A DNA stretch of 64,000 nucleotides from Jiella sonneratiae. Its GTDB lineage: Bacteria; Pseudomonadota; Alphaproteobacteria; Rhizobiales; Rhizobiaceae. The first letter of the stretch is position 1, and the number at the start of each line of letters is the position of its first letter. The notes below the pieces were generated by a model that made no database searches, was not told where the DNA came from, and saw only the letters and a list, made by a program, of their open reading frames with translations. The position numbers and the translations under genes are program-made. The DNA is taken from NCBI RefSeq assembly GCF_017353515.1, contig NZ_JAFMPY010000003.1, forward strand, positions 310,001 to 374,000, given 5' to 3'. Shown here in pieces: positions 55,694 through 63,445 of this stretch.

Positions 55694-57403
55694 GTGGTCA
55701 GGGCGTTACTCTTCGGTTTGGTCGCGGGCGCCGTGCTGCTGCCCGGCGCGCTCTCGGTCGCGGATGCCGCGCCGAAGCGCTTCGGCCCCTTCGTCGTCGA
55801 CAGCGACCAGCCTTCCGTCATCCGCCTCGACGGCCAGATCGGGGCGCTCGACCAGTTCAGCTTCGACGACGCGCGGGACGCCGCGCCGAACGCCCGCACC
55901 CTGATGCTCGACAGTCCCGGCGGCAATTTGATCATCGCCCTCGGGATCGCCGACAGGCTGCTCCAGTCCGACTTCAAGACCGTCATTCCGCAGAATTCCG
56001 TCTGTCTGTCGGCCTGCGCCTTCCTGTTCCTCGCCGGACGGGAGCGGGAGGTCGAGGGCCGGCTCGGCGTGCATCAGGTCGCCTCGACGGATTCGGGCGA
56101 TTTCGCCTTCGCCCAGGCCGCCCTGTCGCGGGTCGCACGGTTCCTGCAGAAGGCCGACACCAATCCCGAGATCCTCGCCATCATGCTGGCGACGCCCGCC
56201 GACCAGATGCACATTTTCGACAGGGACGAGATCACGCGCTTCGGCCTCGACCGCGGCGGCCGGTCGCCCGGGCCGGTGGAACGGCCGACGCCGCAGCCTG
56301 AGGAGCAGCGGCCTCAGCCGAAGCAGCAGCCGGAGGCGCCGGTTCTGACGGCGGCGGCCGAAGCCGCCTTCCGGGCCTGCGCCGAAGTCGCGGCAAGCCC
56401 CTTCGACGCTGCCAGGCCGGCCGGCGTCGCGGGCGTCGGCAACGACCAGATCGACGCGTCGCGGGCGATTCCGGCCTGCCAGAAGGCGCTCGACCTCGCG
56501 CCGGGCGACGCCCGGGTGGAATCGATGCTCGGGCGCAGCCTGCAGCGGGCGGGCCGCGACCAGGAGGCGGTCGCCATGTTCCGCAAGGCGGCCGAGCAGC
56601 AAAACGCCTTCGGCGAATACAGTCTCGGCCTGTCATATGCCTACGGCCGGGGCGTCGGGACCGACAACGACGAGGCCGCCCGCTGGTACCGGCTGGCCGC
56701 CGACCGGGGTTATGTTGAAGCCCAGTACAATCTGGCGATCTTCTACGCCAACGGCACGGGCGTGCCGCAGGACGGCGCGGCGGCGGCCGACTGGTACCGG
56801 CGGGCGGCCGAGCAGGGCTATCCCGCCGCGCAGTCCAATCTCGGGCTGATGCTCGCCTACGGCACCGGCGTACCGAAGGACGAGGCGGCCGCGGCCCGCT
56901 GGTACAAATTGGCCGTCGACCAGGGCTATTCCAACGCGCAATACGGCCTCGGCCTGCTCTATCACACCGGCGCGGGCGTACCGAAGAACGACGTGGAGGC
57001 GCTGCGGCTGTTCCGTCTGGCGGCGGAGCAGGAGGACACCACCGCGCAGTACCAGCTCGGGCTGATGTACGCGACGGGCGACGGCGTGCCGAAGGATCCC
57101 AAGCAGGCGGAGCGCTGGTACCGGCGCTCGGCGGCCAAGGGCTATTCGCTGGCCCAGTACGCGCTCGGCTACATGTTCAAGGCCGGCGGCGACGCGCCGA
57201 AGAACGATGCCGAGGGACTGCGCTTCCTGCGCCTTGCCGCCGACCAGGGCTACGCGCCGGCGCAATATTACCTCGGCAACATCTTCCTGACAGGCGACGG
57301 CGTCGCCAAGGACCAGACGGAGGCGGTCCGCTGGTACAGGAAGGCAGCCGAGCAGGGCGACGACAAGGCGCGCGACATCCTGCAACGGCTCGGCAAGCTG
57401 TAA
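55694..57403 (+). CDS. secreted protein: protease-like (ClpP/crotonase-fold) domain plus Sel1 repeats
   Basis: A 569-residue exported protein. GTG 55694 has AAGGA upstream and gives a signal peptide (MVRALLFGLVAGAVLLPGAL, ending near VADA). Residues ~30-180 match the predicted periplasmic ClpP-like family (COG3904): DSPGGNLIIALGIADRLL and SVCLSACAFLFLAG, with a possible nucleophile Ser in CLSAC. A Pro/Gln linker and a TPR-like unit follow. Seven Sel1 repeats of ~36 residues end the protein (YGTGVPKDEAAAARWYKLA type). Such proteins are probably periplasmic scaffolds; protease activity is not shown. Confidence 0.85.
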   Translation: MVRALLFGLVAGAVLLPGALSVADAAPKRFGPFVVDSDQPSVIRLDGQIGALDQFSFDDARDAAPNARTLMLDSPGGNLIIALGIADRLLQSDFKTVIPQNSVCLSACAFLFLAGREREVEGRLGVHQVASTDSGDFAFAQAALSRVARFLQKADTNPEILAIMLATPADQMHIFDRDEITRFGLDRGGRSPGPVERPTPQPEEQRPQPKQQPEAPVLTAAAEAAFRACAEVAASPFDAARPAGVAGVGNDQIDASRAIPACQKALDLAPGDARVESMLGRSLQRAGRDQEAVAMFRKAAEQQNAFGEYSLGLSYAYGRGVGTDNDEAARWYRLAADRGYVEAQYNLAIFYANGTGVPQDGAAAADWYRRAAEQGYPAAQSNLGLMLAYGTGVPKDEAAAARWYKLAVDQGYSNAQYGLGLLYHTGAGVPKNDVEALRLFRLAAEQEDTTAQYQLGLMYATGDGVPKDPKQAERWYRRSAAKGYSLAQYALGYMFKAGGDAPKNDAEGLRFLRLAADQGYAPAQYYLGNIFLTGDGVAKDQTEAVRWYRKAAEQGDDKARDILQRLGKL

Positions 57404-57459
57404 CGTTTTTCGCCCGGGCGCGAAGATCGTCCCGACATCTGAGGACGAAAGGGGCGGGT

Positions 57460-58065
57460 GTGCTCGACGCAGTGCTGAGGCGACGGATCGATCCGCCGGT
57501 CGAGAGGCTGGCGGCGGTTCTGGCGTCGCGCGGCGTCGGGGCCGATGCCGTCACCGTCGCGGGCCTCGCCATCGGCCTCGCCGCCGCCGCCGCCATCGCG
57601 CTCGGCAGCCCGCCGGCGGGACTGGTGCTGATCCTTTTGTCCAGGCTGTGCGACGGGCTCGACGGGGCGATCGCCAAGATGACCCGGCCCACCGATCTCG
57701 GCGGCTATCTCGACATCACCTTCGATTTCGTCTTCTACGGCGCGATCCCGCTCGGCTTCGCGCTGCTCGATCCGACGCGAAACGCTCTTCCGGCCGCCGT
57801 CCTGCTGCTGACCTTCTATGCCAACGGCGCCAGCTTCCTCGCCTATGCGATCCTTGCGGAGAAGCGGAAGATCGCGACGACGGCCAGGGGGCCGAAGGCG
57901 TTCTTCTTCTCGACCGGTCTCGCGGAGGCCAGCGAGACGATCATCGCCTTCTGTCTGTTCTGCCTGTTTCCGGCGTGGTTTCCGGCGATCGCCTACGGCT
58001 TTGCGGCGATGACCGCCTGGACGTTCGGGGCAAGGGTGTGGCTGGCGGTGAGTACGTTCGGGTAA
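57460..58065 (+). CDS. CDP-alcohol phosphatidyltransferase family protein
   Basis: A 201-residue membrane protein starting at GTG 57460 (GAAAGGGG upstream). The family motif appears as CDGLDGAIAK followed by GGYLDITFDF, i.e. D-G-x2-A ... G-x3-D-x3-D with Lys in place of the usual Arg. About five hydrophobic segments are present. The family makes phospholipids such as phosphatidylglycerophosphate or phosphatidylserine from CDP-diacylglycerol. This short, single-gene member is probably a lipid or alcohol transferase of undefined substrate. Confidence 0.87.
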   Translation: MLDAVLRRRIDPPVERLAAVLASRGVGADAVTVAGLAIGLAAAAAIALGSPPAGLVLILLSRLCDGLDGAIAKMTRPTDLGGYLDITFDFVFYGAIPLGFALLDPTRNALPAAVLLLTFYANGASFLAYAILAEKRKIATTARGPKAFFFSTGLAEASETIIAFCLFCLFPAWFPAIAYGFAAMTAWTFGARVWLAVSTFG

Positions 58066-58109
58066 ACATTCAGTTAATCTCCGCTATTAACGTATCGCAG
58101 AATTCTCAG

Positions 58110-59054
58110 CTAAATGACAACATCCTGAATATTCATTCGATTTCTGTGGCCATGTTCGCTTAAAATTGTCTCTCGCCATTCTTTGGGTGGCACCACCAAG
58201 TGTCGACTTGGTCTGCGCCCTTGCGCCAAATCGATCAAAATTCGTCTACCCTCACTCTGCAAAACAGGGTCGTTTATCATTCGGCCGAGATAAAACTTCA
58301 CGAACGAAATCGTTTCGTACACTTCATACCATAGAAAGTCTGGAGTCAATGCATTTTTATTTACAGAAATACTGTCAAGTTTTTCAAGATCTCGTATTAT
58401 TTCTTTTATAAATGCTTCTGACATTTGCCGATTCTCAATGATTGAGATTGCAGATGTATTATATATGTACTGATTTAAGAGGTAGATATATGTTTTGTGC
58501 AGTGCCTTGTCGGACTTCTCAGCGTGATCGATTTTTTCAAAAACTAACTCGATCTGCTCAAGACCGCGTCCGGCCGCTGTCATCGCGTTTTCAATTGACA
58601 GACTACACACCTCCAATTCTTGCGGCGACAAATTCTCTCCGTTGAGAAATTTCTCAAATGAACGCCGATACATCGACCACCACATGAATGAAAATTCATT
58701 ATAAGTGAGCCCGATTGATCTTGCAACAGAAAGCTCAGTTCGGTGCCTTACTATCTGATCAATTACTTGCATCAAGGTTTTCCGGACTCCAATGTACACG
58801 GCTATACCAAAACCAGCGATAATGGTGGCTAAAACCGCAAGAAGTGATAAGAATATATCGAGATATCTCGACCAAAATAAATTCTCTGCCTCCCGTAGTA
58901 TTTGTTGTCTTTGACTTGAGATTTCAATGGCGTCTTTGTCAACCGGCATGCTATTAAAAGGCTGTGGGGATGAGAGTGCAGGAGGATTTTCTTGGGAAAA
59001 AGCCGTGAACGTAAAGAAAAAAGAAATCAGAAAGGCAATTCTACACAACAGCAT
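58110..59054 (-). CDS. orphan membrane-anchored protein in an AT-rich islet
   Basis: A 314-residue protein; ATG 59054 has GGAG 7 bases upstream (a GTG at 59081 is less likely). It begins with a signal-like segment (MLLCRIAFLISFFFTFTAFS) followed by a short Pro/Ser stretch and a membrane helix (about residues 69-92, LSLLAVLATIIAGFGIAVYI). The remaining ~215 residues are mainly helical, rich in Glu, Ile, Lys and Asn. The codon use and base composition are far more AT-rich than every neighbour. I do not recognise a family. Horizontal acquisition is likely. Confidence 0.75.
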   Translation of the reverse strand: MLLCRIAFLISFFFTFTAFSQENPPALSSPQPFNSMPVDKDAIEISSQRQQILREAENLFWSRYLDIFLSLLAVLATIIAGFGIAVYIGVRKTLMQVIDQIVRHRTELSVARSIGLTYNEFSFMWWSMYRRSFEKFLNGENLSPQELEVCSLSIENAMTAAGRGLEQIELVFEKIDHAEKSDKALHKTYIYLLNQYIYNTSAISIIENRQMSEAFIKEIIRDLEKLDSISVNKNALTPDFLWYEVYETISFVKFYLGRMINDPVLQSEGRRILIDLAQGRRPSRHLVVPPKEWRETILSEHGHRNRMNIQDVVI

Positions 59055-59199
59055 TGTACTGCTCCATAAAATGTTGGCCACTTAATTTGTTCAAAAAATC
59101 CGAACCGACATGTTTGTCGGGACTCCTATTCCGACCCAGATTGTTCCCGCTGGGAAAAAGGCACAGTACGTGCACTTACGGACAAAATGCAACGCTCGA

Positions 59200-60396
59200 T
59201 TAAATCGAATTGAGCGCCCCCTCGATGTCGTCCCACAGATCCTCGACGTCTTCGAGCCCGAGCGACAGGCGCACCAGACCGTCGTCGATCCCGAGCTCGG
59301 CCCGCGCCTCGGCGGAAAGGTTCTTGTGGGTGGTCGTCGCCGGATGCGTCACCAGGCTCTTGGCGTCGCCGAGATTGTTGGAGATCAGGATGATCCTCAG
59401 CGCGTTGAGGAAGCGGAAGGCCGCTTCCTTGCCGCCCGCGACGTCGAAGGCGACGAGGGTCGAGCCGGCCGCCATCTGGCGCCGCGCGACGGCGAAATCC
59501 GGATGGTCCTCGCGCCCCGGATAGAGGACGCGCGAAATCTTGGGGCTCTCCGCCAGCCGGTCCGCAACGGTCGCCGCCGAGCGGGTCTGCTGGGCGACCC
59601 GCAGCGGCAGGGTCTCGAGCCCCTTCAGCAGCGTCCAGGCGTTGAAGGGCGACAGGGCCGGGCCGGTGTGGCGGTAGTAGTCGTGGAGATTCTCGTCGAT
59701 CCAGTCCTTCGAGGAGAGGATGATGCCGCCGAGGCAGCGACCCTGGCCGTCGATGTGCTTCGTCGCCGAATAGACGACGACGTCGGCGCCGAGGGCGAGC
59801 GGCTTCTGGTGGATCGGCGTCGCGAAGACGTTGTCGACGACGAGCGTCGCGCCGGCTGCGTGGGCGATCGCGGCGACGGCGGCGATGTCGATCACCTCAA
59901 GCGTCGGGTTGGTGGGCGTCTCCATGAAGAAGACGCGGGTGTTCGGCCGCACCGCCTTCTGCCATTCGTCGAGGTTGCGGCCGTCGACGAGGGTGCAGTC
60001 GACGCCCATGCGGGCCATCACCGTCTCGACCACGTAGCGGCAGGAGCCGAACAGCGCCCGCGCCGCGACGACGTGGTCGCCGGCCTTGACCTGGCATTGG
60101 ATCGCCGCCGCCACCGCCGCCATGCCGGAGGCGGTGCCGCGGGCGTCGCCGGCGCCTTCCAGCGCCATCATCCGCTCCTCGAACATGCGCGTCGTCGGAT
60201 TGGCGTAGCGTGAATAGATGAAGCCGGGCTCCTCGCCCTTGAAGCGCGCCTCTGCGGCCTCGGCCGTCTCATAGACGAAGCCCTGGGTCAGGAAGAGCGC
60301 TTCGGAGGTCTCGCCGAAGCCGGAACGCGTCGTGCCGCCGTGGACCATCAGCGTCGCGGGCTTGAAGTTTCGGGTCTGGTCGGTCGGCTGGGGCAT
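59200..60396 (-). CDS. metZ: O-succinylhomoserine sulfhydrylase
   Basis: A 398-residue PLP enzyme making homocysteine from O-succinylhomoserine and sulfide. ATG 60396 has GGAGACGAG upstream. It shows LMVHGGTTRSGFGETSEALF, YSRYANPTTRMFEERMMALE, VDNVFATPIHQKPL, the PLP Lys in YSATKHIDGQGRCLGG, and SLGLEDVEDL at the C-terminus. Identification is strengthened by the SAM-II aptamer in its leader, the usual alphaproteobacterial control for metZ and metA. It is distinct from the PLP enzyme at 9374-10645, which has a different context. Confidence 0.93.
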   Translation of the reverse strand: MPQPTDQTRNFKPATLMVHGGTTRSGFGETSEALFLTQGFVYETAEAAEARFKGEEPGFIYSRYANPTTRMFEERMMALEGAGDARGTASGMAAVAAAIQCQVKAGDHVVAARALFGSCRYVVETVMARMGVDCTLVDGRNLDEWQKAVRPNTRVFFMETPTNPTLEVIDIAAVAAIAHAAGATLVVDNVFATPIHQKPLALGADVVVYSATKHIDGQGRCLGGIILSSKDWIDENLHDYYRHTGPALSPFNAWTLLKGLETLPLRVAQQTRSAATVADRLAESPKISRVLYPGREDHPDFAVARRQMAAGSTLVAFDVAGGKEAAFRFLNALRIILISNNLGDAKSLVTHPATTTHKNLSAEARAELGIDDGLVRLSLGLEDVEDLWDDIEGALNSI

Positions 60397-60410
60397 CTCT
60401 CGTCTCCGGA

Positions 60411-60448
60411 CAACAAAAAACCGGCCCTTGCGATCCCGCAACGCCGGT
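60411..60448 (-). terminator. intrinsic terminator in the metZ leader
   Basis: The minus strand reads ACCGGC-G-TTGCG then CGCAA-GG-GCCGGT around a short loop, followed at once by TTTTTGTTG. It lies about 30 bases after the SAM-II aptamer and 15 bases before the metZ start. It would allow SAM-dependent transcription attenuation if coupled to aptamer folding. Confidence 0.8.
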
Positions 60449-60477
60449 CTTCGAAAACGCCTTGGTCTTCGGATCGG

Positions 60478-60532
60478 CCCTTTAGCGAGTTGTTTTACGT
60501 GGCTGCAAGCCGGCCGGCCAAATCACCACGAC
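60478..60532 (-). ncRNA. SAM-II riboswitch
   Basis: On the minus strand the conserved blocks appear in order: CGTGGTGATTTG, a short P1/L1 stem (GGCCGGCCGG region), TTGCAGCCACGT, AAAACAA and CGCTAAAGG. These are the hallmark pieces of the SAM-II (metA) pseudoknot. It precedes metZ by about 80 bases. Binding of S-adenosylmethionine should lower metZ expression. Confidence 0.9.
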
Positions 60533-60633
60533 GGCTTTGCAAATAGCTCCGATGGGGTTAGGCGTCAATCCATCGCAATCTCGGGGCGCGCCGCAAGGGC
60601 GCGGCACTCGCGGACGGGAAGGACGGCGCGAAG

Positions 60634-61725
60634 TTGGACGCGAGCGTGAGCGGAATCTTGCCGGATCGGTCGATCGCGGCGCTGTTCGAAACCGGTGCCG
60701 TCTCAGCTTCGCGCGCGCGCGAGGCGGACCAGATCCAGCCCGCCTCGCTCGACCTGCGCCTCGGGCCGGTGGCCTATCGGGTCCGCGCCAGCTTCCTGCC
60801 GGGCGGCCGCCATTCGGTCGCCGAGAAGCTCCAGCGCTTTTCGCTGCACGAGTTCGGCCTGGAAAAGGGGGCGGTGCTCGAGACCGGCTGCGTCTACGTC
60901 GTGCCGCTGATGGAGCGCCTCGCCCTGCCAAAGACCGTGCGGGCGACGGCCAACCCGAAATCCTCGACCGGCCGGCTCGACATCTTCACTCGCGTCCTCG
61001 CCGACAACGCCCAGGAGTTCGACAAGCTGCCGGCCGGCTATCGCGGCCCGCTCTATCTGGAAATCTCGCCGCGCACCTTCCCGATCCTGGTGCGCGAGGG
61101 CTCGCGGCTGTCGCAGATCCGCTTCCGCGGCGGCGAGCCGATGCTCTCGGCCGCCGAGCTCGCGGCGCTGCACGCGCGCATGCAGCTGACCAGCGCCGAT
61201 GCCGCCAACATTTCCGAGGCGGGCATCGCCGTCTCGATCGACCTTGCCGGCGCCCCGGGCAGCCTCGTCGGCTATCGCGGCAAGCGCCACACCGGCCTTA
61301 TCGACGTCGACCGGCGCGGCGCCTATGCCGTCGCCGAATACTGGGAGCCGATCCGGCGCGGCGCGGCCGGCGAACTGGTGCTCGATCCGGACGAATTCTA
61401 CATCCTCGTGTCGAAGGAGGCGGTGCACGTGCCGCCGGACCACGCGGCGGAGATGACGCCCTTCGACCCGCTGGTCGGCGAGTTCCGCGTCCACTATGCC
61501 GGCTTCTTCGATCCGGGCTTCGGCCATTCGGCCGCCGGTGGCACGGGCAGCCGGGCGGTGCTCGAGGTCAGGAGCCACGACGTGCCCTTCATCCTCGAGG
61601 ACGGACAGATCGTCGGCCGGCTGGTCTACGAGCGGATGGCCGGGCGGCCGGACCGGCTCTACGGCGCCGACCTCGCCTCGAACTACCAGGCGCAGGGGCT
61701 GAAGCTGTCGAAGCACTTCGCCTGA
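60634..61725 (+). CDS. dcd: two-domain 2'-deoxycytidine 5'-triphosphate deaminase-like protein
   Basis: A 363-residue protein, nearly twice the usual Dcd length. TTG 60634 is used; GTG 60646 is an alternative. The first half has the family motifs SGILPDRSI, IQPASLDLRLG, and PKSSTGRLDIFTRV (active-site Ser-Ser and Arg region). The second half repeats the dUTPase-like barrel in diverged form (KRHTGLIDVDRRGAYAVAEY, VPFILEDGQIVGRLVYERM). This double form occurs in alphaproteobacteria. Whether both halves are catalytic, or deamination is coupled to triphosphate hydrolysis, is open. It is divergent from metZ. Confidence 0.85.
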   Translation: MDASVSGILPDRSIAALFETGAVSASRAREADQIQPASLDLRLGPVAYRVRASFLPGGRHSVAEKLQRFSLHEFGLEKGAVLETGCVYVVPLMERLALPKTVRATANPKSSTGRLDIFTRVLADNAQEFDKLPAGYRGPLYLEISPRTFPILVREGSRLSQIRFRGGEPMLSAAELAALHARMQLTSADAANISEAGIAVSIDLAGAPGSLVGYRGKRHTGLIDVDRRGAYAVAEYWEPIRRGAAGELVLDPDEFYILVSKEAVHVPPDHAAEMTPFDPLVGEFRVHYAGFFDPGFGHSAAGGTGSRAVLEVRSHDVPFILEDGQIVGRLVYERMAGRPDRLYGADLASNYQAQGLKLSKHFA

Positions 61726-61783
61726 TGGACCGTTCGACGCCGCGCTGACCTCCTTTGGTCGCGCGGTGCCGGCACGGGCTCCG

Positions 61784-61803
61784 GCGTGGCAACTTTGCCA
61801 CGC
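61784..61803. promoter_or_regulatory. 20-bp dyad upstream of the UDP-sugar dehydrogenase gene
   Basis: GCGTGGCAA-CT-TTGCCACGC is a perfect 9+2+9 inverted repeat about 95 bases before the gene start. A possible promoter (TTGACT about 16 bases from TATCGC) lies between it and the gene. It has the size of a dimeric repressor or activator site. There is no U-tract, so it is not a terminator for the upstream gene. Confidence 0.4.
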
Positions 61804-61897
61804 GTCGGCCTCGTCTGTCACCTCCTCGTCCGTTCCCGCTTGACTGTCGGGACGAGCGGCGTATCGCGGCGCAAGGGTTGATGAGGGGAAGAAAACC

Positions 61898-63220
61898 GTG
61901 AAGACAGACGAAATCTGTGTGGTCGGGGTCGGCTATGTCGGGCTGATCCAGGCGGTGGGGCTGGCGAGCTTCGGGCTGAAGGTGACATGCGTCGATCTCG
62001 ATCCGGCCAAGATCGACATGCTGCGGCGCGGCGTGCCGCCGATTTTCGAGGCGGGGCTCGAAGAGGCGCTGCGCCAGGCGATCGACCGCGGGCTGATCGG
62101 CTTTTCGACCGACATCGCCGAGGCCGCCGCCGCCCCGCTTTATTTCGTCGCCGTCGGAACGCCAACCAGCGAGCGGACGGGCAACGCCCGGCTCGATTAT
62201 CTGGAAGCGGCCGTCTCGGGTATTGCCGCCGTCGCCCCGCCCGAGGCGGTCATCACCGTCAAGTCGACGGTGCCGATCGGCACCTGCGCGGCCCTTCAGG
62301 CGCGCCTCGACCGAGACCACCCGGAAAAGCTCCTGGCGATCGTATCCAATCCGGAATTCCTGCGCGAGGGAACGGCGCTCCACGACTTCTTCAACCCCGA
62401 GCGCATCGTCATCGGCGGGGCGAGCAGGCCGGCCCGTGAGCGGGTGCGCAAAAGCTATGCCGGCTTCGAGGAGCGCGGCGTGCCGGTGATCGAAAGCGAC
62501 ACGTTCACCAGCGAGACGATCAAATACGCCGCCAACGCCTTCCTCGCCACCAAGGTCACCTTCATCAACGAGATCTCCGACCTCGTCGAGACGGTGGGCG
62601 GCGACATCGACGAGGTGGCGCGGGGCATCGGGCTCGACAGCCGCATCGGCCCGCAGTTTTTGAAGGCCGGCCCTGGCTATGGCGGCTCGTGCTTTCCGAA
62701 GGACACGCTGGCGCTCGCCACCATCGGCCGCCGCCACGGCGTGCAGCAGCAGATCGTCGAGACGGTGATCAGGATCAACGACTCGCGCCGCTTCCACATT
62801 CTGAAGCGGATCGAGGCGGCGATGGGCGACAAGCTGTCGGGCAAGCGCGTCGCGGTGCTCGGCCTCGCCTTCAAGGCCGACACCGACGACGTGCGCGACA
62901 GCCCGGCGGTCGAAATCGTCCATGCGCTGCTCGAAGAGGGGGCGGCGGTCCGCAGCTACGACCCGGTGGCAAAGCTTACCGTCAAGCATCGCGGCTACCG
63001 CCAGTGCGAGACGATCGCGGCGGCATGCGAGGGCGCCAGCGCCGTCCTCGTCGCGACCGAATGGGGCGAATTCCGCACCTTCGACTTTACCGCCGTCGAG
63101 GAGGCGGTGGAGCGGCGCTACATCTTTGACATGCGCCGCATCGTCGACATCAAGGCGCCCTGGGCGCGGCGCTGGGATATCGAACGCATCGGCTCGCCCC
63201 TGATTCGGGCGAGCGGGTGA
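61898..63220 (+). CDS. UDP-glucose/GDP-mannose dehydrogenase family protein
   Basis: A 440-residue NAD-dependent nucleotide-sugar dehydrogenase starting at GTG 61898 with GGGGAAG upstream. It shows VVGVGYVGLIQAVGLASFGL, VAVGTPTSERTGNARLDYLE, SNPEFLREGTALHDFFNPER, the catalytic Cys265 in GYGGSCFPKD, and VAVLGLAFKADTDDVRDSPA. The pattern is that of UDP-glucose 6-dehydrogenase, giving UDP-glucuronate for polysaccharide synthesis. No glycosyltransferases are adjacent, so a specific capsule or lipid role cannot be assigned. Confidence 0.92.
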   Translation: MKTDEICVVGVGYVGLIQAVGLASFGLKVTCVDLDPAKIDMLRRGVPPIFEAGLEEALRQAIDRGLIGFSTDIAEAAAAPLYFVAVGTPTSERTGNARLDYLEAAVSGIAAVAPPEAVITVKSTVPIGTCAALQARLDRDHPEKLLAIVSNPEFLREGTALHDFFNPERIVIGGASRPARERVRKSYAGFEERGVPVIESDTFTSETIKYAANAFLATKVTFINEISDLVETVGGDIDEVARGIGLDSRIGPQFLKAGPGYGGSCFPKDTLALATIGRRHGVQQQIVETVIRINDSRRFHILKRIEAAMGDKLSGKRVAVLGLAFKADTDDVRDSPAVEIVHALLEEGAAVRSYDPVAKLTVKHRGYRQCETIAAACEGASAVLVATEWGEFRTFDFTAVEEAVERRYIFDMRRIVDIKAPWARRWDIERIGSPLIRASG

Positions 63221-63319
63221 GGGGGGTGAAACTTGCGCGCGGCGGGTCGGACTTTTCGACGGAGCCCGCCTGATCGGGGCTTGCGTCGTCCCGCCGCCTT
63301 CTCTAGGAGCTTGGGGCGT

Positions 63320-63396
63320 CGGAGCGTAGCGCAGCCTGGTAGCGCACCTGAATGGGGTTCAGGGGGTCGGAGGTTCGAATCCTCTCGCTCCGACCA
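63320..63396 (+). tRNA. tRNA-Pro (anticodon GGG)
   Basis: A full 77-nt cloverleaf: acceptor CGGAGCG/CGCTCCG, D arm GCGC...GCGC with GCCTGGTA, anticodon stem CCTGA/TCAGG around loop ATGGGGT (anticodon GGG), T arm GGAGG-TTCGAAT-CCTCT with one mismatch at its end, and an encoded CCA. It is not interrupted and has no integrase or attachment duplicate next to it. Confidence 0.95.
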
Positions 63397-63445
63397 GTTA
63401 TCCCAAAACATCCTTCCGGCGAATTACGCGCACGGCCGCCCCGGC

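Noticed and set aside
58110-59054. Toxin-antitoxin or two-gene defence system in the AT-rich islet
   Set aside because: Only one gene is present in the islet and no partner of suitable size or motif was found on either strand.
63320-63396. tRNA-Pro as an attachment site of an integrated element
   Set aside because: No integrase and no repeat of the tRNA 3' end is visible in the window; the flanking genes are normal chromosomal genes.
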